The position numbers and the translations under genes were made by a program. 64,000 nt of DNA, taken from assembly GCF_000003815.2 (NCBI RefSeq), contig NC_049983.1, positions 6,468,022-6,532,021 of the forward strand, in the 5' to 3' direction. This document shows, one piece after another, positions 1 to 12,019 of this stretch (positions within the stretch are counted from its first letter, which is position 1; every line of letters starts with the position of its first letter). A model generated the notes under the pieces. That model was not told the DNA's origin. It searched no databases and worked only from the letters and a program-made list of their open reading frames with translations. Origin of the DNA: Branchiostoma floridae. Taxonomy: Eukaryota; Chordata; Leptocardii; Amphioxiformes; Branchiostomatidae.

Positions 1-33
1 CTTCTAAAATGTCATGTAAACCCGGTTTTTTTG

Positions 34-184
34 GGGGGGGGCGAAATCGCTAAAGGGGGGCGAGGTAGGGGGGCGAGATCACTAGCCGGGGAGGGCGAGA
101 TCGCTAGTGATTTCGCCCCGGGGGGGGCGAGATCGCTAGTGATTTCGCCCCCTGGGGGGCGAGATCACGGGGGGGCGAGAACGC
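34..184. repeat. G-rich tandem repeat made of short inverted repeats
   Basis: Several imperfect units of about 30-36 bp follow one another. Each is built on GGGGCGAGATCGCTAG followed by TGATTTCGCCCC, so the unit can fold on itself (GGGGCGA pairs with TCGCCCC). Runs of 6-8 G separate the units. The repeat class is not recognised. Confidence 0.6.
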
Positions 185-199
185 TGTCACACCGGTACG

Positions 200-1508
200 C
201 TATACCGATACCCAGCCCTAAACCCAACACACGTTATAACACACGATAACAATGTGTGCTTGGCTAAGATACACAAGATGTAGTGAAGCTGCATTTGCAC
301 TATTAACTGTTAGCTAACGAAAAATCGTAATTCATTGTATTCACCAACCGCGCTTTTAGTATGTTTAGACTTAAGGATATCTGTGAAAACTGTTCTAATG
401 TAAATAGTTTCATTAGATTATGTGTGTAGACTACATCATACACAGATGTATGGAAAATTGGTGTTTAATGCCGTATGCGGGAGATTACTAAAAGATGGCG
501 TCCCAGACGTTTTAGATTACGTAGTAGTACGTAGCCCATGAGACTATAATCACGTATTTTACGTAATATTCATGCGCTACGACTGCGCTGAATTGTTGTC
601 AAGAATATATATTGGAGACGGCCACTTGTTTTTGTCGTTAGCATCTCAGTAGCATGACCCATACATTGTATATATGTCGCTTTTATCATAATATACAGCG
701 TGTCGTATAATTGGTCTAGTTTCAAAAGCGCGCCATGTTATGTTATGTTACCAAGCAACAATCTACAATCATCGGGCATTCCTCCGGCGCGACCCCCCTC
801 AGATGTGTATTGAATCTCCCCCTTGTACCGGAACCGTGCTTGAGAGCGAACACAGGAGCAGGGAGTGATTTGAACAAGGCAGGTGTTTTGAAGAAATTAC
901 GTGAGCGAGGGTCGAACGCGCGTGTGTGCTGTAAAGAGGGAAAATGGACCCTTGTCCCGTTAAGTAGGATAATTTATCAGATCGTACGCACGTTTTGTTT
1001 AACCGGGAACAACACGAGACGTGCCCGCCGAGCGAACCCTGTGGCTATCGTCGGGCTCCATAGCGCCCCTACGATCGACCAGACGACTTTTGCTACTTGG
1101 AGAGTGGGGCCCGCCCTGAGCAAGCTACGGGCGGTGGAAAAACAAGAAAAAACGTCGTCCAAGAAACCAGCATTTTCTACAAGAAATCAAACTCTTACTG
1201 ACTGGAGAAACGTAAGGATTTTTTTCGGCTACTACGACGATGTTCACGTGAGTCACGGAGACAACAGACAACGCCGTCCCAAAGGATAGGTGTAACTAGG
1301 CGTCTTCACACCTGTCTCTAAGGATGAACACAGAGATAATCGTCTTCTCGTAATCGTCTTATTTCCATATCTGGCGCACAAGGAGCTTCGGCTGATCTCA
1401 AAGACTGATTGCAAGGATTTTCGGTCAGACGACCACAGACGACGTAAAATCACCACAGACGACGTCTGGGACAAATTTATGCAGCAAACGTAGCGGGAAA
1501 ATACTCAG
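200..1508 (+). other. Unassigned region with a 184-codon open frame and a splice-donor-like end
   Basis: An ATG at 735 opens a 184-codon frame that stops at 1289. The predicted protein shows no motif, domain or low-complexity pattern I recognise, and frames of this length can arise by chance in this moderately CpG-rich stretch. Downstream at 1508/1509 the sequence reads CTCAG|GTAAGA, a strong vertebrate-type splice donor. The segment could therefore be a 5' non-coding or partly coding exon of a + strand gene. No matching acceptor was identified. Between 200 and 735 I see nothing recognisable. Confidence 0.15.
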
Positions 1509-1887
1509 GTAAGAGAATAACATTGCATCATGCGCATTCCATATATTCTATTATGCTGTGTGTGTGTTTGTGTAGTGTGTAAGGTTATGTTTCTGACCAG
1601 TCCATTGTTGATCAACGATTTGGGGATTCAATGTCAACCCTACGTGCTCGTTTCCACGAATGGGTTTGTGTGAAAGTTACTGTTTATCACAAGAGCCCTT
1701 TAAGTAATACGTATTTGACAGACAAGGGTTTTGAAGGGCCCTTATTGTAACACGCAAGAGGACACATTCAATGTACATGTATACGTCTGATGTGTATAGT
1801 ACTACTAGTGAAAAGACAGTTTTTCACACCTTTTTTACATTCACAAAGAATGTTACGTTTTTTCGGTGCCGCTTGTCTGTTTGTTGC

Positions 1888-2110
1888 CAGTATAACTCGA
1901 GAAGTCTTGGATGGATCCTGATGATATTTGGTAGGTGGGTAGGGGTCAGAAAACCGAAGGCAAGTTCGATAATGGGCCTCCTAGTGGCTTTCTAAGGTAC
2001 CGCACTGGAAATTCAGGTTTAGATATCTCGTGTTCTGGACACAAGATGTAGTCGTTTTGTTTTTTGATAGATAGATAGATAGATACTAGTAGATAGATAG
2101 CTGTTGAGAC
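1888..2110 (+). repeat. Dispersed repeat family A copy with GATA microsatellite
   Basis: The stretch contains TATAACTCGAGAAGTCTTGG, then a 'GGATCCTGATGATATTTGG' block and a 'GGGCCTCCTAGTGGCTTTC' block. The same ordered blocks occur at 4861, 20753 (reverse), 50881, 51860 (reverse), 62560 (reverse) and 63480. A GATA tetranucleotide run follows at about 2069-2100. No coding capacity is seen. Confidence 0.55.
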
Positions 2111-2329
2111 AGAGAGTAAGTGCGTTTGCTGGGCCCTTTGCATGATTTTTTATAAGTAGAAGTGATGCCTTATGATTGGATAGTGATTATACAAATCAAA
2201 AGCTAATGTGCATGATTAAGAACGAAAGTTCCAGTTCCAGAAGGTTCCATGATAGCACTCTCAAACTTGTGACATATGTCGTGTCTTATACGCTATGTCA
2301 CTAATCTGACGCTAATCAGGGATTTTCTT

Positions 2330-2491
2330 AGCCTCTACCAGGCTTCGTGAATCGGTGGTCTAATTGTAGAAATTGGACAAATAGAGTCTATTGTACGCTA
2401 GGGGAGTTAGCCGGCCAGATGAGTACGTTTCCTCACCACGAGGATGGTGAGGATAATGATTCTACCGATCCACGGAGCCTGGTAGAGGCTA
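2330..2491. mobile_element. MITE, 162 bp, AGCCTCTACCAGG inverted ends
   Basis: The left end TAGCCTCTACCAGGCT is mirrored at the right by AGCCTGGTAGAGGCTA. A second copy of the family lies at 58423-58827. It has no coding capacity, so it must depend on a transposase made elsewhere. Superfamily not determined. Confidence 0.7.
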
Positions 2492-2973
2492 GGATTTTCG
2501 GTCACGTCATCCCACCACAACATAAAAATGAGTCGCATGTTGTTTTATTAGTTTATTTCTCAAACTAAATAATTGCCAGTGAGAGAAGGTAGTCCGGTTA
2601 TCCCTTCGTGATTCATCAGTTTGTGATAACTAATGGTTCACGTTCAGTAGATCACATATGAGCAATGTTTCTTTGCGATTTTCCTGTACAAATTTCGTCA
2701 GCCCTCCCTCCAACCCCCCGAACTGCATACCAGCATTTCTAAAGCTTACTGCATTGATTGATATGTTGATACCCAGTTATATCTATTGATCTACAGGTAG
2801 GAAAAGAGGTTTTAATGACCAAGTTATGTTTAAAAAAAACATACACACAAGACGTAAGAAAACGTAAACGCTGATCTCACTGGTCTCCATCAACGTCTGG
2901 TTAGCAACGATTTTTTTTTTCATTCCAAAATCTAAACAATGAGGTTGGCAAAATAAATGAGACAAACTTTCGA

Positions 2974-3120
2974 TACTGTAAACGCAGAAATGTTCGCGGT
3001 GGTTTTATGTTTACGGTTTTCGCGGTGACCACTACACCGCGAACTTAAAACCACATTTTTCTATTATAGTATGAGGCTGCAGTCTATGGCGCTACCGCGA
3101 ACTTAAATACATTTACTGTA
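2974..3120. mobile_element. MITE with TACTGTAAA-type ends and CCGCGAACTT inner repeats
   Basis: The left end TACTGTAAACGCAG and right end CATTTACTGTA are roughly mirrored, with inner blocks GTTCGCGGTGG and CCGCGAACTTAAA in inverted orientation. Related copies lie at 11824-12019 and 50271-50460, and a diverged one at 21537-21675. TA at both borders fits a Tc1/mariner-like element; this is inference. Confidence 0.65.
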
Positions 3121-3472
3121 GTTTGCGTAATTTTGCAACCTAAAACTACATGTATAAAAACTAGTCCAACTATGTGAAAAAAATGTATGTATGCAGGTGA
3201 GAAAAAGTGGCATTTATAGCGCTTAGACTCTGTTAGTATTTATATAACTAATAACAACCAAATGAGTATGTATTCGAAGATCTTTTGTTTTCTATAAGTG
3301 GATTTTCCTGTATTTAGAACTACAGGTAAAACCACCCATTGTTTGGGTTTTCTCTTTATTACACGCACGTGCACGTGTACACTTACAGCATAACAGCCTG
3401 TTTACGCAACCCACAACTCTCATAGAACAATACCTCCCCGTTCTATACAACGGAAATACCTCTATACGCTGT

Positions 3473-3535
3473 CGTAAAGGTGGTATCTCACTGCACCTGG
3501 GGCACCGGTGCGGCAATGCGGGGTTCGAAAGATTG
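3473..3535 (+). mobile_element. Partial MITE end (AAGGTGGTATCTCACTGC family)
   Basis: About 60 bp match the left terminal inverted repeat of the complete copy at 23799-24048 (AAGGTGGTATCTCACTGCAC ... GGTGCGGCA.TGCGGGGTTCG). No matching right end was found nearby, so this is a solo or truncated end. Confidence 0.6.
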
Positions 3536-4860
3536 CTAATGAAATTGACATTCAAGGCTGCGTATATGCACTGAATGTCATTGCCGATACTACATGCTCC
3601 CACAAAGGGTATGGGTTGGAATTTGAACCGCTCTGTCGACGTCTATTCCAGTGGAATAACAACACCTGGACTTGTAATCATATACAATACGCCTGCAATG
3701 TTGCCCCGCGAAAGGGAAATAAAATTTTATTTATTTATTGGTTTGGCTGTTCAGGATACACAGCCAGGGCTGCCCAACTAGCCTATGGCTATTACAAAGG
3801 GCTAACCCTGCTGACAAAACAGAGACAATACATGTGGATTTGAACAGGATACTTATCAATAACCATTTTCTAAGTTCGTAAAGGATAGAGGTGAAATACA
3901 AAAGTACATTTATACAGTATATACAAGGTGTAGGATGACATACATATAATCTATAATGGAATATATAACATCACTTATCAACAACAATATTTACAATGAG
4001 AGGTCAGGGTCTGTATATACACGTGTATGGCTATGCGTAAGGGTCGCCTAGGCATTCCCACAGTTTTCTTTTGAAGGAAGCAGTAGAGGTGGCTGTGCGA
4101 GTAGCAGTAGGGAGAGTGTTCCAGAGTGCTGTTGCTCTGTAGATGAATGTAGATGAAATAAAATGAAATCTCGCATCTACGCAGTGCACATAGCCACATA
4201 CTTATAATCTATTATTGTAGACTAATTAGAAAATGATTTTTCTAATTAGATGAAAACAGTTATGTTTTGATAAGTACAGATCGTTAGTAGATATCAAGAT
4301 GGGCGAACGTGAGTTTGTAGCTTTCATCATTGTGCACATGAAAATCATAGCTTCATTGCTGTGGTATATACCAAAGTGCTGTATTTTCTCATAGAAAAAA
4401 TAATAAAATTAAACACGATGACGTCATCCATATATATGATCCAAAAAACATACTTGGAATTTTTTTATGCCCATCTAGCTAATATTCGTCAAGGCTCTTT
4501 CCATTTGTACCGATTTTCTACAGTCAAACTTGGTATAAAACAGAGTCAGTAAGTGTTAATTGTTGACATGAAGATAGGATTTTAAAACGCCAATGGACGT
4601 CGGACACTCCACCAAACGGAATCCTTTGTAGCAAAATGGACCATTGTTTTGAGTATCCCCCATTCACAAGTTTTCACATATAATTAGGTCCAGGTTCAGG
4701 TCAGGACCTGGACTTGATTCTCTGGACCTGGACCGTACCTGTACCTGAATTTTCTGTACCGGTACCCTACACTAGTGGAAGTACTTTCGTTGTGATTTCT
4801 CTTTATGTACACAACAACTAAACAACGGGCAATGTTTTGTAAATGTTAAAAGAATGGTTT
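3536..4860. other. Gene-free interval with repeat fragments
   Basis: No gene is seen. From 3718 a TTTATTTATT run begins a stretch ('GGCTGTTCAGGATACACAGC') that looks like a retroposon 3' end. A segment at 4060-4180 weakly resembles 28000-28040. The CAGGTCC repeat listed separately lies at 4650-4775. Confidence 0.35.
4650..4775 (-). repeat. CAGGTCC-rich dispersed repeat
   Basis: Internally repetitive sequence built on CAGGTCCAGGT / ACCTGGAC units, ending with GTACCGGTACCC. The same unit occurs in the opposite orientation at 44651-44771, where it begins GGGTACCGGTACAG, and as a fragment at 23319-23375. No coding frame. Confidence 0.6.
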
Positions 4861-5130
4861 ATTACCTTCGCCAATAAGGTTATGTTTTTGGTAGCATTTC
4901 TATTATGTTATTGTGTATATATGTATGTGGTTAATAACTATTACTCAAGGAGGTAGGAATGGATTGTTATAAAACTTGGTATATGCGGTTATGAAATGTC
5001 AAGTGGAAGAAATGATTAGATTTTGGGTCTCCTAGCGACTTTCCTTGATACAGCAACAGAACGTCCTGTTTTGATATCTTGTTAGTGTAAATGTTTGGCA
5101 GAGCCAAAGTACAGAACACGATATAAACAA
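4861..5130 (+). repeat. Dispersed repeat family A copy
   Basis: Begins TTACCTTCGCCAATAAGGTT and continues with 'ATTACTCAAGGAGG', 'GGTCTCCTAGCGACTTTCC' and 'GATATCTTG' blocks, in the same order as the copies at 1888 and 50881. Non-coding. Confidence 0.5.
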
Positions 5131-5405
5131 TGGGTTTTACGACATGTAACTTGCGTCAGTGGAAAAGTACTTGGAGGTCATTGACCACCACCCCCCACCC
5201 CCAATATATTACCCCTCTTAATACCCATTGTAATTAATTGGTAGAAATCGGGTTGTTTGTGTGAACAAAGTCCGCTTTTCTTTGATCCTGACGGACGTTA
5301 ACTCTGCGAACCCTCACATATAACCTACAAACGAGTGACCGAAACAGACCATACTCTGTGACGTATTTATCGTTTCCGCCGCATCAGTTGCAACAATACA
5401 CTATA

Positions 5406-6507
5406 TAGTCCATGGGCCAGCACCCCAAATTTCACATATCGGTACCCTCCGGGGTGGCAAATTCTCCTTGTTATTTTTGAATAGTAGAAGGCCTGTGGCA
5501 TATATTTTGACGTGATAGCCATTCTGGTATGGTAGCTTTCTACCGGCTATCACCCTTCAAACCTATCACCACCTAAATGATCTGGAAATTTCGTGTCTTC
5601 AATAAGGGGGAGGGGCAAAAAATTAAACATCAATATTTTTCCACGAAAATTCACAGGCTGGTAGAACCTGCTAAGAGGATCATAAAAATATCAATTGATT
5701 TCTGATATTGTGATTCAACACGAAATTATGACTGCCTAAAATCATATCTTTTGGTGATTTTCTGGTGAAAAATATATACTTTACGTTCCAATATCGTTCA
5801 TTTATTCACATTACCTATGGGGCCTTGCCTGATGAGTTAGACTTACCGTACCTATCCTTCTCTGCATATTAAGCTTTAAATGATCGAAATCCATCAATGA
5901 AATCCGGAGATATGAATGTGTGAAGAATGACACATCTGCCAGCTTATAGTGACAATATCGTTGCTAAGGCCGTTGCTAAGGCTGTTGTTAAGGAGGTTTC
6001 AGATCGTACTCCACAACAAAACTGATGCAAAGAACTTACTTTTCTGTAGTATTTTACTCTAATTACATCAGTAGAAGTACATGGAATCGTGTTAAAATGT
6101 TTAACATGTAACAGATGCAGAAATGTGTTTTTTTTACGTCATTTCTTTCAGAATCGTTAGCAAAACTGTTGCTAAGGCCGTTGCTAAGGGTGTACTCAGT
6201 CATGTTTCAAGCCAAAACAGCAGAGAGTCAAGTTCTCTGACGCCTGATTTTGCTCCTGTCATCTTGTAAATCATACTTAATTGTGAAAAATATCATAATT
6301 GATTGGAAATGTTAATTTGGGCTCTACATGGGGGTTATAAGGATACCTGAAAATGAATTACCTTGATTTCACACATTTTTTTACAAATCTTTTGCTCTTT
6401 TTCGTCATTTAGTAGATACCTTACTAAGATTCACAGCGTATATCTAGTATGTCGTACACAATGAAAAAGGCTCTGCATGGGGGTTACCGGCACCACATAT
6501 GTGACAC
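5406..6507 (+). repeat. Left 1.1 kb inverted repeat arm
   Basis: Mirrors 10731-11823 throughout its length. Shared landmarks include the GTTGCTAAGGCCGTTGCTAAGG units, 'GGGGGAGGGGCAAAAAATTAAAC' fragments and the inner border CACCACATATGTGACAC. Only scattered substitutions and small indels separate the arms, which implies a recent origin or ongoing gene conversion. Confidence 0.85.
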
Positions 6508-7085
6508 AGGATATGTGGATGCAGGACTGCGTCATGCATATTAAAAATTTATCTAGAAACAAGACCATAACAAAAGGTCAAGAACAAGGTTACTCTGGGA
6601 TGAATACAAGTATATTGTACTTTTCTTGATCAATGATGGTTTACATTATAAAGGAGGTTATATCGACATATATAGGCATATCTAGACATGTCTATATAAC
6701 CTCATTGACTATATATCAGGTGCAGTGCAGGTTTGCTGCGTTGGACAAACTGCAAAACACTTATAGTCTAATGGTGTGTTATTATGCCTGACCATTCATT
6801 TGTTAACATAAGGGCAAACCAAAAACAAAGTCTATAACAAAATTTTCATGTATGGAGACCCGTTAGAATGGAGCAGTGTAATATCTGGTGTAAAACGTAG
6901 CTAACTGAAGATTCTGGCAGGCTTGTAAAACTTGACACACTGGATACAAAACTACCGATGCCTTTTTCTACACTGTTGTAAAGATTACAAAACTTACAAC
7001 CTACAAGTTTCCACATGTGCATGTGCCTAGAACTAGGATGGTCTCCAATGCCTAAGGGAATTTTCTTTGTCATTGAGCCTGTAGG

Positions 7086-8004
7086 CTCGTTCTCATTTAA
7101 ATGTCGAAATGCTGTCGCCTGACTTTATGCCTTGATATGGAGCAAATTATAGACAACATCACTGGTTCCTTCACTTTTCCACAACCCCTGTAATGTTTTA
7201 CAAATGATGCACAACAGCATTCGTATTGGTTGATGGCTTAGAAGATTATTATAGCCACGGGTGTGATTTCACCCCCTAAAATATGGCTGTCGCCTGAGAA
7301 GAAACGAAGAATTCAAATAGTAGCCAAAAATGTAACAATTCAGTTCCCAGAATGATAGTTCGGTAGGTGAAACTAGCGTCAGATCACGTCAGATCGCTCC
7401 TGTCACTGATCTTGGAGGCTGTGTGAGGTGGTTCATGCCTGTCGCCAGATTCTGTAACAAACGTTACCATCACGAGTACGATGGTTGCCACGGTTATATT
7501 ATCCACGTATAAGACTAGAAATGATAGTTTTTGTGACGCTGTACAGTTTTTCTGGCTTTTTAAAGAAACAAGAAAAGGGTTGTTGACTGTCATTTGTATC
7601 CCACCTTGCTTAAAAAAATGTTGTACAGAAATGACTGTAACAAACGTTACCATTGTTCGATGCTGTCTAAGCTTTCTTTTTGACCTGGTGTAAAAAAGCT
7701 GCCCACTTTTGAAATGTTCCTCTGAGGAACGTTCACTTATACCTAAATGATGTAGTCAATAAGGTGAGTCCTTTCGAAGAAAACAGGGTAAAGTCTACTG
7801 TTGTAACAAACGTTACCGGTAACGTTTGTTACATGCCCTGTAATGCATTACCAATGGGACCGAAAATAATAAGTTCAACTTGCCATTTTTGGCTATGGTT
7901 AAAGGAGGAATTTTCCTGAACAACCACGTAGTTTTCACTGAAAATAAAGCCGATTTATTTTTCGACCAAAAAATGCCATATTCGATATTTCAATGAGAAC
8001 GAGT
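7086..8004. mobile_element. Possible nested MITE with CTCGTTCTCAT ends
   Basis: CTCGTTCTCATTTAAATGTC at the left is mirrored at the right (AATGAGAACGAG). Between them the 16-base word TGTAACAAACGTTACC appears at 7453 and 7636 and then as a perfect palindrome at 7802. No open frame of note. The short terminal match makes the exact limits tentative. Confidence 0.45.
7802..7833. repeat. Perfect 32-bp palindrome
   Basis: TGTAACAAACGTTACC is followed immediately by its exact reverse complement. Single direct copies of the half-site lie 166 and 349 bp upstream. Such a site could bind a dimeric protein or form a cruciform; no function is known. Confidence 0.75.
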
Positions 8005-8710
8005 GTGTAACGGGCATATGAAAATAGTCTGATATACATTTTAGTTGCCTTTAATAGCTTTGAGGCCTTAGGTTTTTGCCAGTTCGCAAAAATTGAAGTC
8101 TTCAAACATTACAACAAGATGACTGTAGTCAATATATTAGTGTATACATATTTCACAGTGCCTGCCATGCAAGAACATAACGTCCTTGGTCGGAATGAAC
8201 TGACATTTTGAATCAAGTGTGTAAGTCACAAGTCAGATTTCCTCTGGTTTAACGTTGGGCATGTCTGAGATACTGGTCAGAGGGAACGATCATACATACA
8301 TTAGATATTTCGTACAATGTAAGAAAATGGGCATGTCACCTGTCAGAAAGAAGGTGATGTGACTTGTGTGTTACCGACCGGTGTTGCGATTGTCCTAATG
8401 TTGGAAGGTCATTAGTATGTGGCACTGTGGTAAAGGTCACCACTTCTCTGACCCCAACACCAAAGGCTTTTTAGTTCCATGATTTGGCATCTTCCTATTT
8501 TTGTCTTGCATTACCTGCTTGTTTTGCCTGTTGGGCTATTCTACAGCCCTTATGCCTCCATATGACTGTATGCCTTCAATGGTTTAGACTCCATGTTTTT
8601 CATAACATACTGTCTTATGTGAGTCTTCATTGATGCTATCAATTTTGCAGCAGTTGGAACACTGCTTTTCCCCACCTACTTGCATGAGCTTTTGCATTTA
8701 TTTCTTGATA

Positions 8711-9127
8711 CAGCAGAAGCCGCTTAATTGCACATCCCATTTGCCAGCATATTTTGTGCAATTATTCGCATGGTGCAATAATGCGAAGTTATCTAGCCGG
8801 ACTGCAAATTTAAAGGTTTGGGATTTGGGGATTCCGTGCAATTAACTAGAACTATTCAACACTATCGGTAAATATAGTCGACGCTTGTGTTCCTTTGTGA
8901 CAATGCCTTTCTTCTCAAACATCTTTTACGTAGATAATAAACATCTTTTGTACTTTTATAAAGGCTACAGTAGAAGCCAGTTAATCGTACAATGTATTAC
9001 CTCACACTTCTGTTAATTGCACGGAATCCCAAAATCCCGAACTGATGCGGTCCAGCTGGATAACTTCGCATCATTGCACAACACGGTTAATTGGCAAATG
9101 GGGTGTGCAATTAAGCGGTTTCTACTG
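8711..9127. mobile_element. Pogo/Tigger-like MITE, 417 bp
   Basis: Ends CAGCAGAAGCCGCTTAATTG and its mirror CAATTAAGCGGTTTCTACTG are each bordered by TA, the target duplication of Tc1/mariner/pogo elements. The two arms (about 8711-8844 and 9010-9127) are long imperfect inverted repeats. A further end-like sequence CAGTAGAAGCCAGTTAATCG at 8968 suggests a nested or rearranged copy. Non-coding. Confidence 0.7.
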
Positions 9128-9899
9128 TATTTCACAGTCCTTGCTTGATTTCCAATGATGTATTTGCATCTGTAAGTAGCAACGACTATAGCTGCAGTAC
9201 AGTACACCAGTCAGAATTGCCCTGAGGATTGTGACAGACGATCACCGAAACTGAAAATGTGAAAATAAAACAAGGGTTGTGAAATAAAAGATCTGTATCT
9301 TATATGTCCATACAGAGCCCTTCTCATTATTGTGACCATATTAAGTTTACACGATGGTTTATGTGTGGTTTTCACTGCTATACCAAAAGTCTCCATAACT
9401 TACCTCCTCTCAGTACCCGATTTATCATGGTCCCAAACCCCCCAAAAGCCGCCAATACCCTGATCTGGCTCGTCTTCTGTGTGGCTCAATAAGACAAGTA
9501 ACATTTCTTCATTAAGTAGATTTTCCTTTTTCCATCGACAATAATACATACACCAGGTGCATTACCTTCAATGTAAAGAGGCAGCATGGGAGGTATTACG
9601 CCTTACAAATGACTAAAATTCTGAGAGATTAAAACTCTGCTTTTAGTCAACCAGGTTACATCCTCTCAAATCCAATCAAATCCTCTTTATCCTCACCTGT
9701 TGGACTGTAAAAGAAAGGATCCCATTTCCTATGTGGAAATACAAAACTTCTTCACATCTTCATTTATTATATTAATTTAGATCTATGAGGGTAGCCATCG
9801 TAGATTCAGTAAATTTCGGCAATAAATTGTTTGATTTTTAAGGGCCTCTTAGGGCGGCCCAGGCCTCAATAACGGAAACACTCGAGGGTTTATCATATG

Positions 9900-10420
9900 N
9901 NNNNNNNNNNNNNNNNNNNNNNNNNNNNNNNNNNNNNNNNNNNNNNNNNNNNNNNNNNNNNNNNNNNNNNNNNNNNNNNNNNNNNNNNNNNNNNNNNNNN
10001 NNNNNNNNNNNNNNNNNNNNNNNNNNNNNNNNNNNNNNNNNNNNNNNNNNNNNNNNNNNNNNNNNNNNNNNNNNNNNNNNNNNNNNNNNNNNNNNNNNNN
10101 NNNNNNNNNNNNNNNNNNNNNNNNNNNNNNNNNNNNNNNNNNNNNNNNNNNNNNNNNNNNNNNNNNNNNNNNNNNNNNNNNNNNNNNNNNNNNNNNNNNN
10201 NNNNNNNNNNNNNNNNNNNNNNNNNNNNNNNNNNNNNNNNNNNNNNNNNNNNNNNNNNNNNNNNNNNNNNNNNNNNNNNNNNNNNNNNNNNNNNNNNNNN
10301 NNNNNNNNNNNNNNNNNNNNNNNNNNNNNNNNNNNNNNNNNNNNNNNNNNNNNNNNNNNNNNNNNNNNNNNNNNNNNNNNNNNNNNNNNNNNNNNNNNNN
10401 NNNNNNNNNNNNNNNNNNNN
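9900..10420. other. Assembly gap (521 N)
   Basis: Run of N inside the long inverted-repeat element. Any transposase gene belonging to that element could be hidden here. Confidence 0.99.
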
Positions 10421-10730
10421 CAGGATCCAATCTTAAATCTCGTCTTGTTATGTGTTCTTTGCTATATTATGAGAAATATGCCTTCTCGGTGTGCTTAGCG
10501 ATCCTCATTTATTCCGAAAATATGCACGGTAAACAAAGTGTCTATGCGTATAGGGAATGCATGTGTAGGGTCTGCATGGGTTTACTGAGTGTCATATTGT
10601 TTTCCAAAACACATATCGCGCAATTCATCCCAAGGTGAATTCCACAAAATTTGGCTGATTATACTATTCATTGACACATTATCTATTGGAAAACACCACC
10701 CCCTTTTGGAGTGGAATGCCCCTTTAAACG

Positions 10731-11823
10731 GTGTCACATATGTGGTGCCCCGGTAACCCCCATGCAGAGCCTTTTTCATTGTGTACGACATACTAGATAT
10801 ACGCTGTGAATTTTAGTAAGGTATCTACTAAATGACGAAAAAGAGCAAAAGATTTGTAAAAAAATGTGTGAAATCAAGGTAATTCATTTTCAGATATCCT
10901 TATAACCCCCATGTAGAGCCCAAATTAACATTTCCAATCAATTATGATATTTTTCACAATTAAGTATGATTTACAAGATGACAGGAGCAAAATCACGCGT
11001 CAGAGAACTTGACTCTCTGCTGTTTTGGCTTGAAACATGACTGAGTACACCCTTAGCAACGGCCTTAGCAATAGTTTTGCTAACGATTCTGAAAGAAATG
11101 ACGTAAAAAAAACACATTTCTGCATCTGTTACATGTTAAACATTTTAACACGATTCCATGTACTTCTACTGATGTAATTAGAGTAAAATACTACAGAAAA
11201 GTAAGTTCTTTGCATCAGTTTTGTTGTGGAGTACGATCTGAAACCTCCTTAACAACAGCCTTAGCAACGGCCTTAGCAACGATATTGTCACTATAAGCTG
11301 GCAGATGTGTCATTCTTCACACATTCATATCTCCGGATTTCATTGATGGATTTCGATCATTTAAAGCTTAATATGCAGAGAAGGATAGGTACGGTAAGTC
11401 TAACTTATCAGGCAAGGCCCCATAGGTAATGTGAATAAATGAACGATATTGGAAAGTAAAGTATATATTTTTCACCAGAAAATCACAAAAAAATATGATT
11501 TTAGGCAGTCATAATTTCGTGTTGAATCATAATATCAAAAATCAATTGATATTTTTATGATCCTCTTAGCAGGTTCTACCAGCCTGTGAATTTTCGTGGA
11601 AAAATATTGATGTTTAATTTTTTGCCCCTCCCCCTTATTGAAGACACGACATTTCCAGATCATTTAGGTGGTGATAGGTTTGAAGGGTGATAGCCGGTAG
11701 AAAGCTACCATACCAGAATGGCTATCACGTCAAAATATATGCCACAGGCCTTCTACTATTCAAAAATAACAAGGAGAATTTGCCACCTCGGAGGTACCGA
11801 TTTTTCCTCTGGCCCATGGACTA
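10731..11823 (-). repeat. Right 1.1 kb inverted repeat arm
   Basis: Reverse complement of 5406-6507. The inner border reads GTGTCACATATGTGGTG and the outer border CTGGCCCATGGACTA. Differences from the left arm are isolated, for example near the outer end, where the left arm reads CACCCCAAATTTCACATATC and the right arm differs. Confidence 0.85.
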
Positions 11824-12019
11824 ATAAATGCAGAAACTTTTGCGGTGGTTTAATGTTCACGGTTTTTACGGTGGCCGCTTCACCGCGAACTTAAAACCAC
11901 CGCGAACATTTCATTCCACGGCAGTAAGAGACTACAGTGCATGGTGCTACCGCGAACTTCAGTAAATTTTCCCGCTACCGCGAAATTAAATCCCCGCGAA
12001 CTTAAATGCATTTACAGTA
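11824..12019. mobile_element. MITE interrupted at its left end by the 6.4 kb element
   Basis: Begins ATAAATGCAGAAAC directly after the right arm of the large element and ends TGCATTTACAGTA. The inner GCGGTGGTTTAATG and ACCGCGAACTTAAA blocks match the copy at 2974. Its missing first bases can be found at the other side of the large element (TACACTATA, 5397-5405). Confidence 0.65.

Larger units (their letters stand above)
5406..11823. mobile_element. 6.4 kb element with 1.1 kb terminal inverted repeats
   Basis: The terminal 1.1 kb at each end are near-identical in inverted orientation. The outermost bases are TAGTCCATGGGCCAG at the left and CTGGCCCATGGACTA at the right. The element is flanked on both sides by ATA (5403-5405 and 11824-11826), a likely 3-bp target-site duplication. 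The 4.2 kb interior holds other MITEs, an assembly gap and only short frames, with no transposase-like domain seen. It is either a non-autonomous long-inverted-repeat (foldback-like) DNA transposon or a degenerated autonomous one whose transposase lay in the gap. A segmental inverted duplication is less likely given the sharp ends and flanking repeat. Confidence 0.7.

Noticed and set aside
9849-10436. Long frames on both strands
   Set aside because: They run through a 521-N gap and contain almost no real sequence.
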